DNA of 64,000 nt from the NCBI GenBank assembly GCA_033002965.1, contig JAURVB010006088.1:62001-126000 (forward strand), written 5' to 3'. The DNA comes from Piper betle (Eukaryota > Streptophyta > Magnoliopsida > Piperales > Piperaceae). How positions within the stretch are numbered: position 1 is the stretch's first letter; every line of letters starts with the position of its first letter. The notes beneath the pieces were generated by a model. It saw only the letters and a program-made list of their open reading frames with translations. It ran no database searches and had not been told where the DNA came from. Position numbers and translations under genes: made by a program. Shown here one piece after another: positions 1-12,663 of this stretch.

Positions 1-2421
1 CATCTAAAACACAATTAAACTTGACTTGCAGAGAGTCAAGCAAAGATCAAATAAAGGCAGAGTCCTACGGACCTATGTTCCAAGCTCCAAGCGCATCGAC
101 ACATCTATGGCGAGCTGGGACTTCGTAACCTACATCAAAATCCACTCCTAAGTAAAATAGTGATAATTCTATATGATGCATACTCATGGTGTCTGCTCAT
201 ATCATCAATACATCATAACAAATAAGACAACGCTAAGTAAACCTACAACTAAATATCTAGCACGCAAATTAAGACATAATAAAAGAAATAACTAATAAAT
301 ATATAAATAAATACACTCATGAATAAATAGATAAATAATAAATGCATGATGATAATAATATTCTAATCATAAAATAAAAATATAATTATGTTATATAAAT
401 ACAACGGTAAGCACGAGTAAATATCACATATACTTGTGTTTACTTGTGCTAGTGAATATATAAACAATTAAATAAATAAATACATAATTACTCTATAAAT
501 AAATAATTAATTAAACAATTAGATAATTTTAATTAATCATGATAATATCATAATTATCTAATACGGAATACGTTATTAAATATAAATAAATGCATGATGA
601 TAATAATATTCTAATCATAAAATAAAAATATAATTATGTTATATAAATACACGGGTAAGCACGAGTAAATATCACATATACTTGTGTTTACTCACGCTAG
701 TGAATATATAAACAAATAAATAAATAAATACATAATTACTCTATAAATAAATAATTAATTAAACAATTAGATAATTTTAATTAATCATGATAATATCATA
801 ATTATCTAATACGGAATACGCTATTAAATATAAATAAATAATAACATACATGTAACGAACAAATAGATAAATATGTGTGTGTGTGTGTACAATTTAGAAA
901 ACATGATAAGACTAATATTCATAAGTAAATATAATATTAATAATAACAAATAATCATGTAAACATTCATGATATAAGATAAACATATAAATAAACAAAAT
1001 GAATGAACAAATAAATAAATAAAATAAAATAAAATAAAAACACTCATAACATTAAAATATACTAAATAATGTAAATATACATCTAAACTAACGAACTGAA
1101 CCGAAGCGAGTTGGGCCGAGTCAACTAGGTCTGGGTTAAATAAACTGTTGGGCTCAATCAGGTAGGTTGCTCTAGCCTAATGGACACGGACAAGAGCTCG
1201 GATTAGCAGACTCAGGCACAACCAGGCGGACGCAAACGTTGGCAGACGGAAGTGAACAAAGGCAAATGGTGCTCGTTGCCAGAAAATGCCAACGGTAGTG
1301 CAGTTGGGGTCCTCGCCTACCGCCAGTTGGGATTGAAGGCTAATGCGACGAGGAACATGATCATGGTGGTGATTGGCGAAGTCCAGCCAATCACGGTGAT
1401 TGGCAAAAAGAGGGGCAAATGGCTACGGATGCGGCGGCGTCATTGGCGCCAATCACGGCCATGGCAGTGGTCGTGGATGGTCTCAAAATGGAGATATCGG
1501 CAAGATAAAGTGGTGTGGGTGGTCAGATCGATTGGAGGTGGCTCGCCGATGCCAAAAATGGCTCGAACGGTGGCGGTGGAAACTGGATGTAAAAAGTCCA
1601 TCGCCAGCAGTGACTACGGTAGCGCAGGTGTTCGTGAGAGGTACAGAGAGAAAGCTGGCCACAATGCGGTTATGGGGGTGCTGGTCCGGGGGCCGGAGGC
1701 GAGCCGAAGACTCGTTGGCGACTGAAGTGGCGGAGGGAGTAATGGTTGAAAACTTCAAAAAATCAATGAAAATATCTGAAAAATCAATGGGAGAAAACTA
1801 GGGCTAACATGGATGGCTCAGATCTTGCCACATGGCATAATCCAAACGTCCGATAACTTGTGGTCTAGTGGGACCTACTTATGAGTACATGCAATATACA
1901 TATAGGTAGAAAGCTTGGATCAAGACCGTCCAAAGTCAAAACTGACTTGAGTCCTATAAGTAACTCTATAAGCGAGAATCAAGGCAAGAAGGGTAAATGA
2001 GCCTTGAACTCTGATTTCAATCGGGTGAAAATTTGCGACTCAATCAAGGTAGACCCACAAGGGCAATTTGGTAGTCCAAAATCCCTAAGATACATGTAAA
2101 TGAGATACCCTAAAAATCCAAAATGGCTACTCAATGCTGCAATGGCCTAGATCTAGGCCTAAAGCCCGGGATAACCCATAAAAAAATCATTTCTATACCT
2201 CGTGTATACAATGATAACTAGTGTTATGCTATAGCCTAAATGAATCTATCATCTACATGTTAGCATACTCAGCCAACGTAACATGCTCATATGGCCATCT
2301 AGGCCTCATACTCATGGTTTGAAAATTGGTCTAGCTTGAGCTCACTCGAACCGACTCGAGACTGGCCCGAACCAGGCCAACTACAAGCGGATTAAACCCT
2401 AACGTGAAGCTAGGTTTTACA
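1..2421 (+). mobile_element. Long LTR copy F, 3' part (non-coding retrotransposon LTR)
   Basis: The first bases align with the interior of the long LTRs at 6638-10513 and 46503-50140 (shared blocks around 20-130, 8130-8280 and 48020-48170, with similar order and spacing). The right end reads ctaggttttaca, the same terminus as the other copies (ttttaca at 10513 and 33618). No continuous coding frame of transposon type is present. The left end lies outside the window, so solo LTR versus part of a full element cannot be decided. What follows 2421 does not resemble a tRNA primer-binding site, which argues against this being a 5' LTR of an intact element. The 157-codon open frame at 1252-1725 overlaps two other frames of similar length in a locally G-rich stretch and has no recognisable domain. 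Confidence 0.6.
341..836. repeat. Tandem duplication of about 248 bp inside LTR copy F
   Basis: Two adjacent copies of a roughly 248-bp AT-rich unit. The anchor tgcatgatgataataatatt occurs at 343 and again at 591. The copies differ at only a handful of sites (for example acaacggtaagc versus acacgggtaagc, and cgttatt versus cgctatt), so the duplication is much younger than the LTR family itself. Confidence 0.9.
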
Positions 2422-4887
2422 ACCTCTCCTCCTTATAAAAATCTCATCCTTTGAATTTCTCACATCAACTGTGATCAGAGGACTCAACTGAAGATGTCAT
2501 CTAATTGGCAAATTAGTAGCTCTCCCTCAGAAGCTAGCAGTACACGGCCCAAACGGACGAACATTATGCTAGAGCCTTGAGCACTGACGAAGCTCACTAG
2601 CTCCTTAATAATCTGAGCTAGATGGACTACACGTGATTGAATCATCTAGTGAAACATGCCATACATGCTGGAATGATCTGACTGCACTAACCATACATGT
2701 TCGAATTGTCTTGCTAGATTAGCTCTTAGGGCCACTGCAAACTATAGAGACTAAAATGCAATGACCTCAGCTGAAAAAACCTAAGTTCACCCCTAAGGGT
2801 CTTCTGGGTGGTCGAGCAGCTACTCTAAAGTACTGTAGGGTACTAGTTTGAGCTACATAAGGAAAAACTATCTCGGTGTGAGATATGAAGCCTAACATCT
2901 ACCCATGTCTCCTTGATCCTCATCAATATGATAGATCAACTACATGTACCCTCAAGGCACTCTGCTCCAGGTCCTATAGCTATACTAGGGTGTCATGCAA
3001 GTCCTGCTAGCATATAGTGGACTCTAGTACTAAGTAAGGATATATACTATTGGGTTGTATGGTTCATTCTCACCAGTCTAGGTCAAACACTCAAGTGTCC
3101 ATGGAAGAGGAACTAGACCGCTCACCAGGCCCTAGCTAACTTGGTCCCGAGTCAAATATCTCACTTTGTTCCCTAATGGGACAAGGGCAGCTGCTATGAC
3201 TCTAGTACATGTTATGGCTCTTGTAACTATCTATACAATCATTAACTGTAGCCGAATGGGCCTCTCTATGGTGGAATGACGGTGAGAGCACTTGTACATG
3301 TATAATGTGTCTCAAGGAGTATGAAAGCATACTTTGCATGGAATTGTGGAGTCTACATCTTGTTTGTGGCACATGCACTGGTCAATGTCTTCTCATCTCA
3401 ACTATTGGGAAAATTAATAGTAGGAATGATATATCCAGAAGGGTAAGTGTAAAAATACTCAAGTGAAGGCTTAGCTCTATCTGGCATCTCTAGTCACATG
3501 GAAAGAGACTGGATCTCTCATGAAAAACTGATTTCACTCCTCTAGGAGTAACTAGGTGTCTCATCCTCACTAGCTTGACATCATGTGTGTTGGGAGAGTA
3601 CACTAAGCTGAGAAATTCTACTAGGTATGTATATCACTCTATTTGTGGTGATGTGAGGATCTCTGTTTGACTCACAATGGGGTAATAAAACTCTATATAG
3701 GATACTGAGTGGCTCAAACATATGAATAGGTCTATGAACATGTCTCTAAGATCATTATGATTAGACTACGCCTTTGGCGGCCAACCTATAGGACAACTAA
3801 TCAATGACGATTCTAAGAGACAGCTCTTAAGTAGCTCTAGTTCAATCAACTAATAGTAGACATGTGTTTCTCGATACTATACTAGTCATGCCCTTCTAAA
3901 CAAATGGGGTTCAAACAACCCAAAAACCATTATCTCCTATCAAGCCTACGGTGGCTCATAATGAAGTTTGACAAATGTCTCATCTGCTCTTCAGTGGTGT
4001 GGACCTACCATCCCATACCAATTTGTAGCACTAGTCTTGATTCACATGACTACTACCGGTGTAGTAGACTCTCAAGAAAATCTATTAGTCAAGATGAGTA
4101 TACACTGATGTCCCTATATCTACTCAACATGATCTGGTCTAACTGAAGTCCCTATCTGTGTCACCCCCAAGCTTGGGTGAAGTTGTTTCCTCAATACTGA
4201 TCTGTCATCGGCTACCTGCACTGTAAGTCCTAAATAGAACTATGAAGGTACCTCATATACTCGAGATAAAGACTAAATCCTATGTCTCAAGGTAATAACT
4301 TAATCATGTTGGCGAAGTACAAGGAAATCACTCTCTCTCTCTCAAGGACACACCCTCACTTAACCCACCATTTAAGATAAAGGTTGTAATACGAGTCGAA
4401 CTCCTCTTACTAGCTGAAGTCACACTACATGTCTAACCATCTGCTAATCATTTGATCTGTATTCCTTGGCCGTAGCCATACGTATGTTGTCATGTTGATT
4501 AAACAACTTGACCACTGTAGTCAACCCATCTGGAGGTCATAATGCCCTGTTCTCTGACTCTGTCCATATGCATCTATATGAGATTGTCGCTAACACTATC
4601 TTCCAATACACATCTGACCCAAGAATGTTAGGTCAAGGCGATGGTATGCAAGATAGTTGGTAAAGTTAATCATATGCCATCACATCCAAATAATTCTAGT
4701 GCGCCTAACTTTCCTCTGCTTGGATGATGTTACCATAGTTATATCTTGTCCTCAATCTCTAAGCCAACTCTACTCTCAATGTTGTGACATGTCGTCTTTG
4801 TGCAAAGCTAAGAACACCTCAAGTAGTTGTCATCCTGTAAGGTGAGGTAACTATTTAGCCTTTACTTTCACAATAACACCTCACTCA
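2422..4887. other. Unassigned intergenic sequence
   Basis: About 2.5 kb between the end of LTR copy F and a minisatellite. Composition is less AT-rich than the flanks. I read both strands and found only short open frames (longest about 80 codons) with no recognisable domain, no clear terminal repeats and no RNA gene. It may be a decayed transposon or the far side of the CACTA element to the right, but nothing seen supports a family. Confidence 0.4.
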
Positions 4888-5047
4888 AATGGTGATAGTG
4901 CATCACAAACAGTGGTAGTGCATCACAGTTGGAGGTTGGGCAACTTGGACGATAGTTGTGCATCATAGACGATAGTTGTGCTAGTCAAACGGTGGTTGTG
5001 CAACTCTAACAGTGGTTGTGCTACTTGAACGGTGGTTGTGCTATCTA
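4888..5047. repeat. 20-bp minisatellite, about 8 units
   Basis: Eight consecutive 20-bp units of the form aacggtggttgtgctacttg. Each unit keeps the core ggtRgttgtgc (early units gatagtgcatcaca) and differs at a few positions. The period is exactly 20 through all eight units, so it is not a codon-phased protein repeat. It lies downstream (in - orientation) of the Transposase_24-like relic. Some transposons carry tandem subterminal repeats, but no matching repeat is seen at the other end of that element. Confidence 0.85.
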
Positions 5048-5759
5048 GTTGTTGATGCCTGATCCTGATTGTTTATGTTATGAACCCATTACTATTTCTT
5101 GTATGTTTATCTCCATGTGTCTATCTCCCCAGAGGTAGTTGCTATTAGCTCGGCTCAGGTTGTCCAACCCTGTATGTCTAATCCAGAGGGGTTTGGATAA
5201 TAGTAGTGACATGTATGATGGAAAATAATGTTGAGCCCATACTTGTCTCCTAGAATCTGGAATAACTATTGCCATAAGCATTGCTTGGTTCTCAATAGTA
5301 ATAATTGGTCTGTCGTCTAAATTTGTGGTCAAATGTAATCTTGCTCATTCTCGATGTGTTCCTGCCTTTGTGTATTGAGGAGTGACCAACAAGATAGACA
5401 TACACTCATGGAAGAGGGGGAGGCTGTGAAGTTTCCATGAGACTATAGATCCACTCACTACTCATCCACTATTATCTCCGAGAAGTGGTTCATCCAAGTC
5501 ATCTACCAAACCTCTCATCTGTGCTCTAAGTATTCTAAGTGCTTAAGTGGATCTGCTAGCATAGTCACATCCCCCCTCCACAAGGATCTGTCTGAAGGTC
5601 TATGTTCCCTAATGTAGACCTCAAACTATGCCTAATGGATCAGTTTAAGGCACTTGATGGTCCATGCTTATGTGTTACATAATATAAGTAAATTATGACT
5701 GATAATTAAATTATAACTAAAGAAATACACTTCTATTTATACCAAACATTTTTCACGAA
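5048..5759. other. Unassigned stretch downstream of the transposase relic
   Basis: Between the minisatellite and the conserved end of the Transposase_24-like fragment. On the - strand it could be the decayed 3' part of the transposase gene, since the recognisable frame runs into it near 5760. It has several stops and an 84-codon open frame at 5078-5332 (-) that I do not recognise. Confidence 0.35.
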
Positions 5760-6637
5760 TTTATGTGCTCATTGATCCCCCAACATAACGTGTGAAATCA
5801 TTGTCCTTTATTGTCAATCTACTCTTCTTGTTCTTCTCAGATAGATATTTGAATTCATTGATAGCCTAATGATCATGAATGAGCCTTTCCCAAATGGCCA
5901 GGTGAATCCAATTAGGTTGGCCTTCCTCTATGTAGTTTGCAAGGTCGCCTTTCTTCACGAGCTCCAATGCTCTATCCCTCGCTCATTTCATCATAACCTC
6001 ATATAATTTTGGTGCAACCTCGAAGAATATAGCTTTCCCCATGGTTCGTCCTCCGACTTCCATGTATACCTAGCCTGGGTACATTACAATAAAATTATCT
6101 AAGTCTAACATTCTAAGCAAAAATAATGTGTATTGTGTGTTTATATATTTACCATCCACTCTCGACACCATAAATCCTGGACATATGGACGAATGTCACT
6201 CCACTTTGAATACAGTCCAAGAAATCTTCTCTTGATTGTAACATTGATTTTTCTAGCCATATTTGGATCAAGAAGCCTATAAGTAGAACAAAATTAAAAC
6301 ATGAAAATAAAGATTGCTATTAAAGTAAGGTAACGACAATCAAAACAAATTTTTACTTTCCTGTAAGTGGATGAAATAGATGTCCTACTGGATATCGATC
6401 CTTGGCAATTGTGGTCTACTTGGTCCTCTTGGTTGCCGCCCACTAGCTAGCTACTCAGTGGCATCTATATGAGGCTTAGCAACTGGATTGACATCATCGC
6501 CTAATGGAGCTATAGGAATATGGTCATCTAATGGTGCCATGTCAAGCTCATCAATGAGCCTGTACGGTTGACTATTACTATCTCAGTCACTTGTTCCAGA
6601 CCCACATGATCCAAACCCATGTGTTCTAGATCCATGA
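5760..6637 (-). pseudogene. Transposase_24-like (CACTA/En-Spm associated) gene fragment, 3' part
   Basis: On the - strand, segments translate into sequence typical of the plant Transposase_24 family found in CACTA (En/Spm) elements. One segment, at about 6260-6150, starts MARKINVTIKRRFLGLYSKW and continues with a DIRPYVQDLW-like stretch. After a probable intron (6150-6075), another segment contains LAIWERLIHDH and KYLSEKNKKSRLTIKDN, matching the family pattern of W-x-x-L-I followed by S-E-K-N-K-x-N-R. Upstream the frame is proline- and acidic-rich (LIDELDMAPLDDHIPIAP). At least four in-frame stops (TGA or TAG) show that it is dead. The reading frame continues across the inserted LTR at 6638-10513 once one copy of the target duplication is removed, so the 5' portion lies at 10514-10580. 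It once acted, presumably, as the accessory protein of a CACTA transposon. Confidence 0.6.
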
Positions 6638-9600
6638 TGTAACACCCCATTTTTCGGTCCAAGGGCAGACCGATGTGCGATGTTATAATCTAAAAAACTA
6701 TTCGTTGGACTAATCTCATATAAACTTTACAGAAGCGGATCTCAACCCTTAATGAGGTTTAAGACGGGAAACCTTACAGGGTTTCATCACATATGCATGC
6801 TGATTCATACTAGGATAAAAAGACTCTTAAACTTAAGGATTCTATATGATCACCCTAGCCACAATAGAGGCAAAACCTACTCTACGACTATGAGTAGTGA
6901 CTTTTAAAAATGCTAATGATCACTATCAACTACAAAGAGGCGCACCTTGGCTAAAGTCTTGAGGTTGCATGTTGTAACATGAACCTTTTCTTACTACTTA
7001 GTTTAAGTGATTTGTTACATTTCTTAATTTCTTACAAGCGGATAAATGTAGAGAATATGAACAATGGTCGTGGTTACCTGTTCCACATACCCGACATGTG
7101 CAAGAAAATAAAATAATTAAACACAATATCATCGGATGTCAAGGCATCAAACCCAAACATCTGGACTTCACATGGGTCTTCAAGCGATGCGAACCGTATG
7201 CTCCTCCTACCCATGTTTCTTTATCACACACTCACACAGCTACAACAAATATGTTTTGTGTACCTAGTAACCTCTTGAGGATTATACCTTGTAGAAGATA
7301 GTTAGAGCGCCCCAAAGTGTGCCTGCACCACAATGATTATAAAATGATATATAAAGAACACGTGCACAACAACAATCAATTGACTTATCCCGAAACATGC
7401 AACTTCATACAACTTTAGGGCTTATTCCAGTAACATGCTACATCTCAATTTCATATCAACTCGGTAATTAACACAAATACAACACGAAATCCCCCTCCAT
7501 GAGCCATCTGATCCATCTGCCTACACCGGTCAACAAGTCTAAATGCCTACATATATTAGAGAAAAATGTCAGCAATCAAAGAATTGATTACTGGTCCTAT
7601 AGAGGCTAGGAATATAGCATTACTGGCAAATGAGTATCTAAATGCCCACGAAAAAATTGTAGAAATTTTCAGAATTATATAGGGTGGTAAGCGAAGGCTG
7701 ATGCGGCCACATATCATACCATAATTGCCTACAAAGAGGCATCTTACAAATATATAAACATACATATATCGCTTACGCCCTCACATCTTCTATATATCAC
7801 CCACCATAGTACCCATGTGGCTCAGAACCAATGTGCCACAATTTCCGGTAACGCACTGCATTCACACATACATTGAACCACCTAAGGGTAGAAGGGGTAC
7901 TAGTGCAATTTGCATATCTCTATACCATTCACTCTCTTATTCGTGAAATCCATAAAAATATACGTACTTATATAATAGGCTTAAGGAAGAGGCTTTCATC
8001 ATCCATTTCTGGAGCTTCAGTTTGAAAACCAACAAGGGATCTCATCCTTATAGTTTTATGAAACATACAATAAAATGCAACTGAATGGCCCGATATCGGA
8101 GGGAACCGATAAAAGTGTCATCGACACTGTCCTATCGTTTAAAACACGATTAAAAGTCACTCAAGATCCAAACATAAGGGTGAAGCAAGAGAGTCATACA
8201 GACCTGGATGAGTAGAGCCCATATTCTACTCATTGAGCTCACCCGTGATACCTAGCATGGAGATGGAACCGAATAAAAATCGAGTCACATCGGCATGCAA
8301 AATGAGGCAAGGCCTCTACAGAAGCTCAACACTTAACATCACTTAATTTTCTTAACTAGGTCCTAAGTAAAGTATTAAACCTTATTAGGTAACTTAATTG
8401 AGGTTTTGGTTTCATGTTCACTTAGTGGGTTTTAATCAATTTTAGGGTTTTTAATCGAATGAGCTTACTAGACAATTTTTCGGATGGGCCTAACAATGTC
8501 CAAATGGGCTGAAATTTGGATGGGTTGTCCCTTACACTCTAAGGTTCATAGGTAAATTCCACCATGGCTGGCCCATGAGCCAATCAAAGGGAACAAAGCC
8601 AAGTAAGCTCCGCCCTAAGGGCTGGAACAGTGTTCCTATGCTAAGCCCCAATTTTGTAACTACTGGTTCATGGGGTAGAGGACTCCAAATGGGATTGGGT
8701 CAGTGGGCCTAGTTAGCCAACACATGTAGCTTGATCCCAATAAGAGATAGTCTAAATTTACTTTGTAAATGAGCCTAAGTGGATTTTACAATTTGGGTCA
8801 CTGGATGGGCTATTTCTGGAGCTATCTGGACCCTAACATATTTAAAATTTACAAATAAAATTGGGAACCTACCCAAATGGCCCCAAAATTAGTCACGGTG
8901 CTATTGAGACATAGGGTAAGGTGTGGACTAAGTTTTAATGAAATCTAACAATGTTAACCTATTTTAAGGTAGTTTACAACTTGAATGAAAAACTAGGGTT
9001 TTCACCCAGTATCTTTACACTATCCTGGTAAACACTCTAAAACATATTTAGATGATTTTTAACCATTACTAAAATTTACATATTTTAATTAGACAATTAT
9101 TTAGGTATGATATAATTTTATAAGATTTTATTAGTTTAAAATTCGTGGCTTAAAATATCACACAATCACAAATTATGCTCATAGTCATAAACACACAGGA
9201 AATACAAGGCGTACTTATGGGTTATGTTCATGATTATTTAGTAGTTATATTAGGATTAAAATTTTACCAAGAACTCATAAAAGTACCATGAAAAATATGG
9301 CATGTTGTGCATTAAAAGATCCTACAAGGTCAGAGAGTAAAAATTGGAGAAAGGAGCGCTTATAACACTATCAGGGTCAAAGTCGCCATCTTTCCTTAGT
9401 TTTTACCCCGATACATGAAAATTATAGGTCATGGCAAGTAAAATACCAAACACAAAATTTGTAGATCTATATGTTGTGAGTTCAAAAAATAAGAATCCTA
9501 CAAATAGAACATCAGAATGGCAAGATATGATTTTTATACTGAAATGGTGCATATTGGTGCCCTACATACATTGTAAAAATCATATCTATTTATTTACATG

Positions 9601-10513
9601 TCCAAATAAGATGAATGTATACTTAAACTTCTCCTAGCATTCAGATATACATGATAAAAATTTTCTAAAAATAAATTCATGGAATCATACAAGCAATACA
9701 CATCAAAAAACATGAAATAGTGGCAGCCCAAACCTGATGCTAACGAGTGAAGACCTAGGGAAGGTCTTTTGAGGCATCCAACCTCAAAGCCTACCACCCA
9801 AGGATGCTAGGAACGTGGAGAGGGTTGCTTGGAGCTCCAAGGATGAAGAAGAAGGCCAAGGAGAGTAGAAGAAAGTGTTTGGAGGTGAGGAGGGAAGGAG
9901 AAATGGTGAAAAGGTGAGAGAAGGGTGGATTTTATAGAAAATGGTGGTTGGTTTGGTGATGTCATAGGTATGGGTACCATACCTATAAAGGTAAGGGCTG
10001 GGTTGGTGATGTCATAGAGGTATGGGTGTCATACCTATAGAGGTATGGGTGCCTACTTATAGAGGTATGGGTGCCATACCAATAGAGGTATGGGTTGGAT
10101 AGATAAAGATGTATAGGTTAGGTTAGCTAAAAGGTTAGGTTATCTCAAAACCCCAAAAACTTAGGGTTTTTACCCTAAAGCGATCGGGTCCACCTCAAAA
10201 ATTGTACTGCAAGTTTCAAAAGTGGTTAGGACGGTTCAAAAGGTTATCAAACACATGGCAAGCACACAAAAGACATGCGAGGGGTATGATCCTAACATCT
10301 AACTATACATGATTAAATTGGACCAAAATTAAAAATCCTAGCATGACGCATCCAAACAGGCGTACCGAACGCCAAAGAAAGCTAAGGTCAGGCAACTCAT
10401 ACATACCTAGATACCATACATAAACACATGGCAAAATAGCCAGGTAAGACCCTCGATCCAGGTCATGACCGAACCTAAATTAAAACCACCGGGCGAAAAG
10501 CCTGGGTTTTACA
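6638..10513 (+). mobile_element. Long solo LTR copy A, about 3.9 kb
   Basis: Begins TGTAACACCCC at 6638 and ends GGTTTTACA at 10513 (TG...CA, 3,876 bp). The flanks are catga (6633-6637) and cacga (10514-10518), a 5-bp target duplication with one mismatch. It aligns over its length with copies at 46503-50140 and, inverted, 55803-59590. No gag or pol is present, and no polypurine tract or primer-binding site adjoins the ends, so it is best read as a solo LTR left by recombination between two LTRs. The ends and length resemble long-LTR Ty3/gypsy chromoviruses (Tekay/Del), but that is inference from end motifs only. It sits inside an exon of the Transposase_24-like gene. Confidence 0.8.
7568..7594 (+). 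other. Conserved stem-loop in LTR copy A
   Basis: The inverted repeat cagcaatcaa/ttgattactg lies 15-20 nt after a ctacatatatta stretch. Equivalent hairpins occur in four other copies (39566-39587, 47498-47526, 58593-58622 on the - strand, 63895-63921). The stem bases differ between copies but still pair. Confidence 0.7.
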
Positions 10514-11395
10514 CACGACATGGCCAACGACGATGAACCATATCTACAAAGACCCAAATTGTATATTTGTGACTTGACATGTAGTTTATTAAATAACAAT
10601 ACTATATGGAAGTCTTTGGTAGTTATCGCTAGACTTGAGAGATATTGGCAAGGGATAGCTTTAGTTGAGTAAATAACAATGATTTGTTAATAATTAATAA
10701 TGAAAATGTAATAATCATCACTTAATTATTTAAGAAATAAAAAGTTCAAGCATGAATTAAAACATGATATATCTACTTAAAGTAAAAACATATCAATCAT
10801 CAAATCATGCATACTACGATACAACTATATTTAATTCAAAATATATCATTAATCATAATTAAATTGATCTTTAAGAATGCTTCAACATTTAAATTATGAG
10901 TATAATTGATTTAAACTTAATTTCATTAACTAAAATTTATCATTAAGCGTACCCTAAAATGTATCATTAATTGATCCAATTTCTTGCATGTGGATGGCAT
11001 TGGTAGGGGAGGGCGAATGCCACCACAAAATTTTGCAACCGGGTTGCCACCACAAAAGCCAGTTCCTAAATGTTGTAACCAAGGTTAGTAAACAAGAAAG
11101 CGGTTTCAAACATTTTTTAAAGAGACTGAATAGTGACCGAAATAGCTGTTGTAGAAATGACTGTGTGATTAGCAACTAGCATCAGCGATCAGAATTAATA
11201 GCTACAAAACTCCAATAACTAATCTTGTCATTATGCGGTCACTATTAATTGCAAATAATTTTGTGACTACAAAGACAGTGGCAAAGCGGTTGCAAAATCG
11301 CTCTGTTTCAGGCCAATTGCTGGCTTGTCACAAAATAGTGACCGATAATGCCAGTCACAAATTTGTGGCCGCTAGTAGCCATTTTTCTACTATTT
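10514..11395 (-). mobile_element. CACTA element 5' end with subterminal repeats and start of transposase relic
   Basis: Read on the - strand, 11395-11180 begins (a/c)tagtagaaaaatggctac and carries many short copies of gtgacc/ttgtgac in both orientations (about 11180-11390). That is the usual make-up of CACTA subterminal regions. The expected cactagtagaaaaa terminus is mutated in its first bases (aaatagtagaaaaa). After an AT-rich intron-like stretch (10990-10580), 10580-10514 reads into the Transposase_24-like frame interrupted by the LTR at 6638-10513. I could not find the matching other end of the element. Confidence 0.5.
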
Positions 11396-12110
11396 CTCTT
11401 AAGTGATACAAGTTTAGAACAAGGTTGAAAGCTTTATTAGGTATAAGTTTCGGATAACCTTCATTTTATCAACCTTAAGGTTTATGTGATAGAGTGCTAC
11501 CTTGTGTATCTATTGTAATCTCTTGTGATTTGATTATAGAAGATCGTGTTAATCTTCCGATGACAATTGTAAACCTCGGTTGTGATTGGTGTGTGTGTGT
11601 GTGCTTAAACTAGTGATTGTCATACTCCGAGTGTGGGGTAGTGTGGATTGTTATAATTCTAAATATTCAACTTAGCTTGTGAAACCAACTTGGGGTTAAG
11701 TACGGTAGAGGCCAAGTGGGCTTGTGAAACACTTCGGCTTCCATGGTGATAGACAAGTAGGTGTAATAACACTTAAGTTGTAACAATCAAAGATTGGTTA
11801 TAATGAAGCATAAAAGACCTACCCAACCATTGGATACTGTGGTGTAAAAGAGTGAGCGCACGAGTTTGGAACTTCTTAAAAATATTGTTTTTGTATTCTC
11901 TTGTCCTCACTCTATACACTTTAATTGATTTTAGCTACTATACAAATATTTCCAACTTGTATGGTTTGACTAATTCGCCAACATTTATTGTGATTATTTG
12001 TGTATAGTCACTACTAACCTGATTATCCAAGTGTTATAGTTATTCTGCTTTATTCCAAATCCTTTTCAACATCACCTCAAACTAATTATACTTGTATGCA
12101 CAACACATAT
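11396..12110 (+). mobile_element. LTR fragment of family H (R-U5-like region)
   Basis: Shares blocks with 60900-61700 (+) and 53560-54000 (-). All three contain acctacccaacca flanked by a tgttgtaac/gtcatag context, followed by a pyrimidine-rich ctcttgtcctcactc and later a ggtttgac...attg segment in the same order. No coding frame. Only part of the LTR is present, and neither end is defined. Confidence 0.5.
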
Positions 12111-12587
12111 AAACGTGGCCTTTAGTTACAAAATTTTTTTAAAAGTAAGATCATAGGTGGTATAAATAGATGACCATATTTAACTTTAAACAACGCAAGA
12201 CATGTATCAACATGAACTCGTGCTTAGTAAATTCTAGTTTTATGTCAAAATATAACAAAAAATTATTGTGGTCTTGACCATTATTTATATATTTATATAT
12301 TTTTTAGATTTCATATTTCTTTCATGTGAACATAATATTAAGCTTCTAAATTTTTTGTATTTAAAAGATTATGGTGTCCCCTCCCTATTTATTCATTCCA
12401 AATTTAGACCAGCTTATTGAAACTTGAGCTATTTCCTATTAAAATTAACATAAATTTTTATTTTATAAGCTCCTTAAATATATGTTTTTTATAATAAACT
12501 TCCTCTTAAATAACTACAAATTATTCTATCATAACATTATTATATATATAATACAAAATAATAAATATTGAAATAGGTTGAAATAGA

Positions 12588-12590
<3 letters not shown>

Positions 12591-12663
<73 letters not shown>
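12591..12663. repeat. (TTA)n microsatellite
   Basis: About 24 uninterrupted TTA/ATT units. The poly-asparagine open frame on the - strand across it is an artefact of the repeat. Confidence 0.98.

Noticed and set aside
1252..1801. Overlapping open frames of 157, 133 and 91 codons on both strands
   Set aside because: Three frames open at once in a locally G-rich part of a long LTR, Trp- and Arg-rich with no domain. Explained by composition.
4888..5047. CRISPR-like spaced repeat
   Set aside because: The 20-bp units are contiguous with no spacers, and this is a plant nuclear sequence.
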